This document shows, one piece after another, positions 10,691 through 17,565 of a stretch of DNA of 64,000 nt (positions are counted from its first letter, which is position 1; each line of letters starts with the position of its first letter). The stretch covers positions 1 to 64,000 of the forward strand of contig CAVTOR010000002.1 of the NCBI GenBank assembly GCA_963736235.1, written 5' to 3'. The position numbers and the translations under genes were made by a program. Below the pieces are notes generated by a model. That model was not told the DNA's origin. It did no database searches and saw only the letters and a program-made list of their open reading frames with translations. The DNA is from CAVORB01 sp963736235. GTDB lineage: Bacteria > Pseudomonadota > Gammaproteobacteria > Chromatiales > Chromatiaceae.

Positions 10691-12205
10691 CTAGACGGCC
10701 GTCGCCGGATTCAAGCCGATGCCATGCTCGATGCAACCGCTGGCGCGCTTGTGGATGCGATCAACCAGGTTGCCATTCGCATCGACCAGCTCGACCTCCA
10801 GCGGCATCTTCCCCACCGCGTGGGTGGCGCAGGACAGGCAGGGATCGTAGGCGCGAATCGCCACCTCGATCTGGTTGAGCAGGGGTTCCGTCAGCTCCTT
10901 GCCGTCGAGGTAATGGCTCGCCACCTGGCGGATGGACTCGTTCATGACCTGGTTGTTGTTGGTGGTGGACACGATCAGGTTAGCCTTGCGTACCAACCCG
11001 TCCTCGTCGATCTCGTAGTGGTGAAACAAGGTGCCGCGCGGGGCCTCGATGACACCGATCCCCTTCGCGCGCATGTCACCTCGCACCCGCAGATCCGCAC
11101 CAAGAAGATCCGGATCGCGCAGCAGCTCGCGGATCGCCTCCGCGCAGTGCAACAGCTCGATCAGACGTGCCCAGTGGGTGGCGAGCGCCGCATGCAGCGG
11201 CCTGCCCTCGCCCGCGGCCATGAAGTCTTGGCGTTCCTGCTCGGCAAGCGGGGTATCGAAGCGATCGCAGTTGTTGACCCGCGCCAGTGGCCCGACCCGG
11301 TACCAGCCGCGCTCGGGTCCCAGCTCCGCGATGAAGGGGAACTTCATGTAGCTCCAGGGTTTGACCTCCTCGCGGAAGCGGGCCTCGTAGTCGCAGTAAT
11401 CGACATGGTCGAACAGGGTGTTGCCATCCGCGTCCCGGGCACGCAGACCGCCATGATAGAGCTCGAAGGCGCCGTCGGCGCGAACCATGCCGAGCGTGTT
11501 GGCATCCACCTTGGCGAAGGCATAGTGGTAGTCCGGATTCCCCATGAAGATCTTCTTCATGAGCTGGACCGCCGACTCTGCCCAGGACACCATCTGATCG
11601 GCGTCCTTGCGCAAATAGTCGCGCTCGTCTTCACTGAGGGATTTGTTCACCCCGCCGGGCACGGCGCCCGTGCCGTGGACCCGCTTGCCGGCGGTGACCC
11701 GGATCACCTCCTGGCCGTACTTGCGCATCAGCACGCCCTGCTTGGCGATCTCCGGGTAATCCTGGATCACGCCCACGATGTTGCGGTGCGGCACGGCGTC
11801 GTCGAAGCCGAACAGCAGGTCCGGCGATGACAGGTGAAAGAAATGCAGCGCGTGGGACTGGAAGGTCTGTCCCAGGTGCATCAGTCGGCGCACCTTCTCC
11901 GCGGTCGGGGTGAGCGCGTCGACGCCGATCAGTTGGTCCGTGGCCTTGGCCGCGGCCAGATGGTGGCTTACCGGGCAGATGCCGCACAGGCGCTGCACCA
12001 GCACCGGGAGCTCCCAGTACGGCCGCCCCTGGATGAACTTCTCGAAACCGCGGAACTCTACGATGTGCAGCCGCGCCTGGCGGATGTGGTTGTCCGCGTC
12101 CTGCAGCAGCGTCACCTTGCCGTGACCCTCTACCCGGGTCACGGGCTCGATGACCACGCGCTTGAGATGCTGCGGATTGGCGGCGGTCTCCAGTTGGCTT
12201 GTCAT
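10691..12205 (-). CDS. hoxH: NAD-reducing hydrogenase large subunit HoxH
   Basis: Carries the NiFe active site. The N-terminal motif RVEGHGK and RLCGICPVSH supply two Cys ligands. The C-terminal DPCLSCATHAVG supplies the other two, followed by an extension of about 38 residues beyond the His cleavage site that HoxW would remove. The ATG at 12205 gives MTSQLETAANPQ. About 504 residues fits group 3d bidirectional hydrogenases. It lies downstream of hoxY and upstream of hoxW. Confidence 0.96.
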   Translation of the reverse strand: MTSQLETAANPQHLKRVVIEPVTRVEGHGKVTLLQDADNHIRQARLHIVEFRGFEKFIQGRPYWELPVLVQRLCGICPVSHHLAAAKATDQLIGVDALTPTAEKVRRLMHLGQTFQSHALHFFHLSSPDLLFGFDDAVPHRNIVGVIQDYPEIAKQGVLMRKYGQEVIRVTAGKRVHGTGAVPGGVNKSLSEDERDYLRKDADQMVSWAESAVQLMKKIFMGNPDYHYAFAKVDANTLGMVRADGAFELYHGGLRARDADGNTLFDHVDYCDYEARFREEVKPWSYMKFPFIAELGPERGWYRVGPLARVNNCDRFDTPLAEQERQDFMAAGEGRPLHAALATHWARLIELLHCAEAIRELLRDPDLLGADLRVRGDMRAKGIGVIEAPRGTLFHHYEIDEDGLVRKANLIVSTTNNNQVMNESIRQVASHYLDGKELTEPLLNQIEVAIRAYDPCLSCATHAVGKMPLEVELVDANGNLVDRIHKRASGCIEHGIGLNPATAV

Positions 12206-12271
12206 GTCTTCGTCCCTCGGGGCGGCTCGCGGCCGCAACGGTGCGCGCCTCGGCTTACAGGCGGGCTTCCT

Positions 12272-12811
12272 TCAATCGTAGTGGATCTGATCGTAAGGGA
12301 GATGATGGGCTTGCCACCGATCAACTCGGTGAGAAAGGTCCAGATGGCATCCCCGGACGGCGGGCAGCCGGGCAGGAAGTAGTCGATCTTGACCACCTCA
12401 TGCACCGGGATGAACCTGGTTCAGCAGCAACGGGATCTCGGGATCGTTGGGTACGCCCGGGTTGTGCACGCCGACCCCGTCGACGTAGGACTCGCGCAGG
12501 CAGTCCCCGAGATCGAAGGCGTTGCGCATGGCGGGAATGCCGCCGTTGACCGCGCAGGCACCCATCGCCACCAGGACCTTGCAGTGCTTGCGGAACTCGC
12601 GCAGGACCTCGACGTTCTCGGCGTTGGCCACCCCGCCCTCGATGATGCCCAGATCGCACGCGCCGATCTGCTTGATGTCGGTCAGCGGTGTGCGGTCGAA
12701 CTCGACCAGCTCGACGAGATCGAGGATGCGCTCGTCGATGTCGAGCACCGACATGTGGCAGCCGAAGCAGCCGGCGAGCGATGTGGTCGCGACCCTGAGC
12801 TTACCGGCCAT
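12272..12811 (-). CDS. hoxY: NAD-reducing hydrogenase small subunit HoxY, two frameshifts
   Basis: Small subunit carrying the proximal [4Fe-4S] cluster. The N terminus has LAGCFGCHMS, followed by GACAVNGG and, in a second frame, FLPGCPPSGDAIW, supplying the cluster Cys residues. The frame breaks near 12411 (an extra C in the CATCCCGGTG context on the minus strand) and again near 12303. The second repair gives a C terminus ending LPYDQIHYD and a stop at 12272. That agrees with the usual HoxY ending and with a total of about 179 residues. It sits 3 bp after hoxU. Confidence 0.86.
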
Positions 12812-12814
12812 GGC

Positions 12815-13549
12815 TCACCCCTCCTCCCGGGCCGCGGCGTCGCCCACCACGCTAATAGGCTCACGGTCGTAGAGCCGCTCCCCGATCGGGACCTCGTAGC
12901 CTCCGCGCTTGGGCAGGATGGCGCCGACGGGGCACACGTGGGCCGCCTTGTCGTTGGCGGCGAAGGAGGAGTCGCCCAGCTTGCCCGTCGGCGAGTCGAC
13001 CACCAGGTGACTGCCGAGCCCGCGCCCGCTGATGGCGAACACCCATTTCCCGTCCAGATCCCGGCTCGCGCGCACGCACAGCTCGCACACGATGCAACGA
13101 TTGAAGTCGATGAGGAAGTCAGGGTGAGAGGCATCGAGCGCGCGACGGGGGAAGAAGTGCGTGAAATGGGGCGCGAGCATGCCCGTATAGTAGGCGACGG
13201 CCTGCAGCTGACAGGCTCCGCTCTTCTCGCACCCCGGACAGACGTGGTTGCCCTCCACGAACAGCATCTGCAGGATCGCCCGGCGGATGCCCTGCATCTC
13301 CTCCGAGCCGGATTCCACCTCCACGCCCTCCGCCGCCGGGGCGGTGCAGGCGGAGACGTGGCGCCCGTTCACGCTCACCACGCACACGCGGCAGCTGCCG
13401 TGAGGAGCGTAGTCCGGATTGTGACAAAGGTGCGGGATGTACTCCCCCGCGACCAGCGCCGCGTCCATGATGGTCTGACCCGGCGTGAAAGGGATCTCCC
13501 TGCCGTCGAGCCGAAAGCTGTGCGCAACGTCGCGCTGGATGTCCTTCAT
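12815..13549 (-). CDS. hoxU: NAD-reducing hydrogenase diaphorase subunit HoxU
   Basis: NuoG-like electron-transfer subunit of 244 residues. It has an N-terminal [2Fe-2S] ferredoxin fold (Cys residues in LCHNPDYAPHGSCRVCVV and HVSAC), then a His-Cys cluster motif (HVCPGCEKSGACQL). A ferredoxin-like region with CIVCELC and CPVG follows. I start at the ATG at 13549, which overlaps the hoxF stop (ATGA). The open frame extends far upstream, but only as an out-of-frame reading of hoxF. Confidence 0.95.
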   Translation of the reverse strand: MKDIQRDVAHSFRLDGREIPFTPGQTIMDAALVAGEYIPHLCHNPDYAPHGSCRVCVVSVNGRHVSACTAPAAEGVEVESGSEEMQGIRRAILQMLFVEGNHVCPGCEKSGACQLQAVAYYTGMLAPHFTHFFPRRALDASHPDFLIDFNRCIVCELCVRASRDLDGKWVFAISGRGLGSHLVVDSPTGKLGDSSFAANDKAAHVCPVGAILPKRGGYEVPIGERLYDREPISVVGDAAAREEG

Positions 13550-15381
13550 GGGGCGTCCTCCAGATGCGCTCCGGCATCGCTGCGCCCGGTCAGGGCGCGG
13601 GCGTCCGAGAGCGCCGCGTCCAGGTCGAAGGCGGGGGTGTAGTCGGCGCTGCGCAGCCGCTGTCGGTAGACCTCGGGAAACTTGTCCAGCGTGTTCAGGA
13701 CGTGGTTCGGCGCGGTCGCGCCGAGGCCGCAGTAGCTGGCCTTCTTCATCACCTCGCCGATGTGGCGCATCTCCCCGAGATCGTACTCGGACGCCTGCCC
13801 CGCGGCGACCTTCTCCACCAGGTTCCTGAGCAGGCTTCCGCCGACCCGGCAGGGGGTGCAGAAACCGCAGCTCTCGTGGGCGAAGAAGTGCGCGAAATTG
13901 CGCACCATGTCCAGCATGTCCCGGCCGCGTTCGAAGACCATGAAGGAGCCGGCGGTCGGCAGATCCTCGAAGGCGATGACGCGGTCGAATTCCGATGCGC
14001 CGAGCGTGACACCCGCGGCGCCGGAGACCTGCACGGCCTGGGCATCGCGCGCCCCGCAGTCCGCGAGCACCCGGGCCACCGGTGTGCCGAAGGGGTACTC
14101 GTAGATGCCCGGACGCGTCACGTCTCCGCTCACCGACAGGATCTTGCTGCCCGCGGACTGGTCCGTCCCCTCGCCGCGGAACCAATAGCCTCCGAGTTGC
14201 ACCACCCGTGCCGCGGCGAGGAAGGTCTCCACATTGTTCACCACCGTCGGGTGGCCCAGGTAGCCGCTGGTCACGGGGAAAGGCGGGCGTTTGCGGGTGA
14301 CTCCCCGCTTCCCCTCGAGGGACTCGATCAGGGCGGACTCTTCGCCGCAGATATAGGCGCCGGCACCCAGGTGAACCTCGATATCGAAGTCGAACCCCGT
14401 CCGGCCGAGGATCTTCCGCCCCAGGAGGCCTTGGGAGCGTCTCCGGGCGAGGACCGACTCGATGTGCTCGAGCAGATAACGGTACTCGCCGCGCAGGTAG
14501 AGAAAGCCCCGCTTCGCCCCGACGACGCCGGCGCAAATGGTCATGCCCTCGAACACCAGGTCCGGATACGAGGTCAGCAGCACGCGGTCCTTGAAGGTCC
14601 CGGGCTCCCCCTCGTCGGCGTTGCAGACAACGAAGCGCTCGCTGCCCTTGGCCTCGCGGCAAAACTTCCACTTGAGCGCGGTGGTGAAACCGGCACCGCC
14701 TCGCCCGCGCAGACCAGAGCGCTCCACCTCCAGCAGCGCACCCTCCCGCCCCTTTTCCAGCAAGGCCGCCAACCCCGCGCCCTCGCTGAAGGGGTCGCTC
14801 AACAGCAACCCGGGGCGATGGATATTGTCCTCGACACGGAACAGCTCCGCCGGCCATCGGTCCAGCGGTTGCCGCATCTCCACCAGCTCGGCCACGAGGT
14901 CGATGCGCCGATCGTCTAGCCTGGTGACGGCGATGCCGTTGACCAGAATCGCCGGCCCCTGGTCGCACATGCCGGTGCAGGAGGTGAGATCCACCGTCAC
15001 CCGCCCGTCCGCCCGGGTCGAACCCGGCTCCACCGCCAGCCGATCGCAAAGACGGCGCATCAGGCGCTGATTGCCGAGCATGCGATCGGTGATGTTGTCA
15101 CTGAAGAGGATGTCGTAATCCCCTCGAAAGCGTTGGTGCAGGAAAGCGTAGAAGTCCACCGCCGATCGCGTCTGGGTGCGGGTGACCCCAAGCTCGGCGG
15201 AGAGATTGTCGATAGCGGATTCGGGCACGCAGCCGAACTGGTGCTGGAGGGCGATGAGATGTTGGAGCAGATGCTCCGGATCCCTGCCTCGCCTGGCTAG
15301 CGAGTCGGCGACGAACCCGACAATCCGGTCGGTCGATGGAATAGGCATCGCGTTCAGCTGCTCGTTGGTTCCTGCCGACAT
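13546..15381 (-). CDS. hoxF: NAD-reducing hydrogenase diaphorase subunit HoxF
   Basis: NAD- and FMN-binding subunit of 611 residues fusing a NuoE-like N-terminal domain (about 1-165, with SCTGMCDQG) to a NuoF-like domain. The NuoF part shows the NAD loop GLRGRGGAGF, the FMN region with CNADEGEPGT and GEESALIESLEGKRG, and the [4Fe-4S] motif ESCGFCTPC. It is the first gene of hoxFUYHW. This organisation defines a soluble bidirectional group 3d [NiFe] hydrogenase that couples H2 and NAD(H). The gene is divergent from the small heat-shock gene. Confidence 0.96.
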   Translation of the reverse strand: MSAGTNEQLNAMPIPSTDRIVGFVADSLARRGRDPEHLLQHLIALQHQFGCVPESAIDNLSAELGVTRTQTRSAVDFYAFLHQRFRGDYDILFSDNITDRMLGNQRLMRRLCDRLAVEPGSTRADGRVTVDLTSCTGMCDQGPAILVNGIAVTRLDDRRIDLVAELVEMRQPLDRWPAELFRVEDNIHRPGLLLSDPFSEGAGLAALLEKGREGALLEVERSGLRGRGGAGFTTALKWKFCREAKGSERFVVCNADEGEPGTFKDRVLLTSYPDLVFEGMTICAGVVGAKRGFLYLRGEYRYLLEHIESVLARRRSQGLLGRKILGRTGFDFDIEVHLGAGAYICGEESALIESLEGKRGVTRKRPPFPVTSGYLGHPTVVNNVETFLAAARVVQLGGYWFRGEGTDQSAGSKILSVSGDVTRPGIYEYPFGTPVARVLADCGARDAQAVQVSGAAGVTLGASEFDRVIAFEDLPTAGSFMVFERGRDMLDMVRNFAHFFAHESCGFCTPCRVGGSLLRNLVEKVAAGQASEYDLGEMRHIGEVMKKASYCGLGATAPNHVLNTLDKFPEVYRQRLRSADYTPAFDLDAALSDARALTGRSDAGAHLEDAP

Positions 15382-15538
15382 ACTAACACCTGGGTTGCGG
15401 CCGTACGCATCGGCTTGAGCACCCGGGCCGATAAAGCACGCTGATATCCTGAGACCCGTGAAATGAGAATCGCGGGCGCTTCCCTGTGCGCCAATATCCC
15501 GCTTGTCCGTATCTGATGATCGGTTTGTTTCTCGGGTC

Positions 15539-15567
15539 TTGATATTCCGCCTCGACCATCCTACTTT
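15539..15567 (+). promoter_or_regulatory. Possible promoter of the small heat-shock gene
   Basis: TTGATA (15539-15544) and TACTTT (15562-15567) are 17 bp apart on the plus strand. That is a reasonable -35 and a weak -10. No convincing sigma-32 consensus was found. It would give a leader of about 80 bases containing the hairpins described below. Confidence 0.35.
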
Positions 15568-15602
15568 ACATAATGCAAGCGCTCGATGAGGCTCGCACCA
15601 AC

Positions 15603-15648
15603 GCGGTTCGTAAAGAACGCATCACACTCATATTGCTCATTCGGAGGA
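15603..15648 (+). promoter_or_regulatory. ROSE-like RNA thermometer in the hsp20 leader
   Basis: The 3' hairpin (15633-15648) pairs UUGCUC with the Shine-Dalgarno GAGGA through a U-G pair and a bulged G, with a five-base AUUCG loop. This is the hallmark pairing of ROSE elements, where a UYGCU sequence masks the ribosome-binding site of small heat-shock genes. A second hairpin upstream (15603-15620) pairs GC-GUUC with GAAC-GC around a GUAAA loop. Melting at higher temperature would expose the site and allow translation from 15656. Read by eye; not folded computationally. Confidence 0.7.
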
Positions 15649-15655
15649 TATGTCC

Positions 15656-16120
15656 ATGACGACGATCGACTTCACTCCCCTGTTCCGCTCCGCGATCGGC
15701 TTCGATCGATTGGCTTCGGCGCTCGAGTCCGCCTACCGTTCCGAGGCAGGCGGGTATCCGCCCTACAACATCGAGATGATCGGCCAAGACAAGTACCGCA
15801 TCTCCATGGCGGTGGCCGGTTTCTCCCGCGACGAGCTGGACATCATGGTAAAGGAAAGCATCCTGACCGTTTCCGGCTCGCGCAAGGAGGACGGGAACGA
15901 CAAGGAGCGGCGATTCCTCTACCGCGGCATCGCCACGCGCAACTTCGAGCGCCAGTTCCAGCTCGCCGACTACGTCAACGTGGTCGACGCGCGGCTCGAG
16001 GACGGCCTGTTGCATGTCGAGCTGGTTCGGGAGATCCCGGAGGCCATGAAACCGCGCCAGATCGAGATCCGCTCAGAAGAGGGCCGGGTGATCGAGAACA
16101 AGGCGCAAGAGGCCGCCTGA
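15656..16120 (+). CDS. Small heat-shock protein, Hsp20/IbpA family
   Basis: ATP-independent holdase chaperone. The alpha-crystallin domain spans about residues 35-130. It contains PPYNIEMIGQDKYRISMAVAG, a KESILTVSGS strand and the family RGIATRNFERQFQL segment; an IxI-like ending (IEI) follows. The start at 15656 (MTTIDFTPLF) lies eight bases from GGAGG; the ATG at 15650 is only two bases away and is less likely. At 154 residues it is typical of class A bacterial sHsps. A ROSE-like leader precedes it and a strong terminator follows. Confidence 0.95.
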   Translation: MTTIDFTPLFRSAIGFDRLASALESAYRSEAGGYPPYNIEMIGQDKYRISMAVAGFSRDELDIMVKESILTVSGSRKEDGNDKERRFLYRGIATRNFERQFQLADYVNVVDARLEDGLLHVELVREIPEAMKPRQIEIRSEEGRVIENKAQEAA

Positions 16121-16166
16121 GGCTGAACCGAAGGGTTGGCGTACGGGCTGACCTTTCTCTCCAAAA

Positions 16167-16190
16167 AAAGCGGGGCCTCGGCCCCGCTTT
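16167..16190. terminator. Bidirectional terminator between hsp20 and HiPIP genes
   Basis: An AAAGCGGGG / CCCCGCTTT stem with a short GC-rich apex (cctcgg) lies between two convergent genes. A residues precede it and T residues follow it, so it should stop transcription from both sides. Confidence 0.85.
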
Positions 16191-16219
16191 CTCGTCTCAG
16201 TCTGAGAGCCGGAAGCGCG

Positions 16220-16579
16220 TCAGGCGCCGGCCTTCAGGGTCCAGGACGCACACCAGCCGCCGGCGGCAACTGCCTTTCCCGGGAACAGCTGGCAGGGAAG
16301 CCAGTCACCGGAATCGCCCTGAACGAACTGGCAGTTCGTGCAGACCTGCTCTTCCGGCGGCTTACCGGGCCGAGCAGCCGCGGCGCGGTCGGCCTGGGTC
16401 GCGTCGTGCTTGTATTTCAGCGCGATGGCGGTCGGATCGGTAGCCTCGTCGACGTGAGGCAGGTCCTCCGCCTGAGCGGCGGCCATGCCAACCAGGTTCA
16501 TCAGCGGGACGGTTGCCAGACCGCCCAGCATCATCTTGACGGCGTCGCGACGGCTCTTGTTCATCGGCTTATCGGACAT
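16220..16579 (-). CDS. High-potential iron-sulfur protein (HiPIP), Tat-exported
   Basis: Small periplasmic [4Fe-4S] electron carrier. The precursor starts MSDKPMNKSRRDAVK, a twin-arginine signal, followed by a hydrophobic core and an AQA cleavage region. The mature part of about 80 residues has the four cluster cysteines in the spacing C-x2-C-x16-C-x13-C (CTNC, PCQLF, GWCASW) expected of HiPIPs. The ATG at 16579 is nine bases from AAGGAG; the ATG at 16588 touches the ribosome-binding site. HiPIPs shuttle electrons from cytochrome bc1 to reaction centres or oxidases in Chromatiales-type bacteria. Confidence 0.94.
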   Translation of the reverse strand: MSDKPMNKSRRDAVKMMLGGLATVPLMNLVGMAAAQAEDLPHVDEATDPTAIALKYKHDATQADRAAAARPGKPPEEQVCTNCQFVQGDSGDWLPCQLFPGKAVAAGGWCASWTLKAGA

Positions 16580-16813
16580 TGCTGTCATCTCCTTCTCAGG
16601 GGTAAGAAATTAAGTGAACCCGCCGGCCGCCCGGCCGGGGATCGCCTCGGATTGTGCACCATGGGGCAGGAAAACGCGAGTATCCGACCTGAGGCTCGGC
16701 GCCGGACAAGGGCCTCGTGCCGAAATCGGGAGCAACGCTTGAGCGGTGCCTCTAGCGGCCTTGCAGGCATGTAGACCAGGTGGGGCCGGCCACTGGGCCC
16801 GACCCGCAGAGCG

Positions 16814-17296
16814 CTAGTTCAGATATGTACCAGCACCGACCACACGGCTGCGCCAGTAGTCGGCATCCAGGCTGGATAGCCGAACCTGCTTTTTGGACGT
16901 CGAGGCATGCACGAAGCGGTTCCTATCTACCATAAGGCCGACATGGTACTGGCCTCCCCGGATCTTGAAAAAGACGAGGTCGCCGGGCTTGACCTTAGAG
17001 AGCTTCACGGGCTTGGCCGCGTCTTGCTGTGCCGTAGAGACTCGGGGAATATTCACCCCCGCGGCACGGTAGGCATGCTGGGTCAGCGCGCTGCAATCGA
17101 GCGCCTTGCCGGGTGCCTCGGCGCCATAGACATATCGCGTTCCCATCTCGGAGAGTGCCGCCTCGACGACATCGCTGCGAGGTCCGCTGAGGGCGGTTCG
17201 ACCGGCATCGCCAGAGGTCGCGCATCCTTGTATCAAAAGGCTGAGCCCAACGGCACAGAATCCCAACGAAGTCAGGTACTTGCGCGTTATCTTCAA
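16814..17296 (-). CDS. NlpC/P60 family lipoprotein (peptidoglycan endopeptidase)
   Basis: Lipoprotein of 160 residues with a lipobox (LLIQGC) and a C-terminal NlpC/P60 domain. The catalytic Cys lies in LDCSALTQ, the His in QYHVGLMV and a third polar residue in RFVHAST. Relatives such as Spr/MepS and NlpC cut cell-wall peptides at the outer membrane. Translation appears to start at a TTG (17296), because AAAGGGG lies an ideal distance upstream and no better start fits. An AT-rich promoter region precedes it. Confidence 0.9.
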   Translation of the reverse strand: MKITRKYLTSLGFCAVGLSLLIQGCATSGDAGRTALSGPRSDVVEAALSEMGTRYVYGAEAPGKALDCSALTQHAYRAAGVNIPRVSTAQQDAAKPVKLSKVKPGDLVFFKIRGGQYHVGLMVDRNRFVHASTSKKQVRLSSLDADYWRSRVVGAGTYLN

Positions 17297-17338
17297 GTGG
17301 TTTCCCCTTTTGGTGTTGTAACTTATTGTTAGTTATTT

Positions 17339-17367
17339 TTTTAATCTTGAAACACTCCTGTTGTCAA
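17339..17367 (-). promoter_or_regulatory. Putative sigma-70 promoter of the NlpC/P60 gene
   Basis: On the minus strand TTGACA (complement of 17362-17367) is a perfect -35. TTAAAA (complement of 17339-17344), 17 bp away, is a fair -10. The stretch is strikingly AT-rich compared with its surroundings. Confidence 0.5.
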
Positions 17368-17565
17368 CCCTTTTTCCGCATGCCGTTGATCGAGGTCGGG
17401 GTTCCGATCGACGTCGGCGAGTTTCCGTAGTACCGAATGCGGGGCCATAATATTTGTTCTTGGGTTCGCCGGGCCGCCTCCCCGCCCACCCTCACGGTAT
17501 CCTTAGGCCAATCACCCGCGCGTCGTCGCCGGCCATTTCAGCCAAGATTTCCGGAAGTGAACTGA

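Noticed and set aside
12815..15049. A 744-codon frame apparently fusing a long N-terminal extension to HoxU
   Set aside because: The upstream 500 codons are hoxF read in the wrong phase (Arg/Gly-rich, no domain). The HoxU start at 13549 overlaps the hoxF stop as expected.
15382..15655. A sigma-54 promoter or RNA-polymerase binding site for the hox operon
   Set aside because: No TGGCAC-N5-TTGC pattern was found on the hoxF side of the divergent region, and no confident sigma-70 pair either.
16589..16813. Possible small gene or RNA between HiPIP and the NlpC/P60 gene
   Set aside because: Short frames are present but lack ribosome-binding sites and recognisable sequence; no stable terminator or RNA fold was evident by eye.
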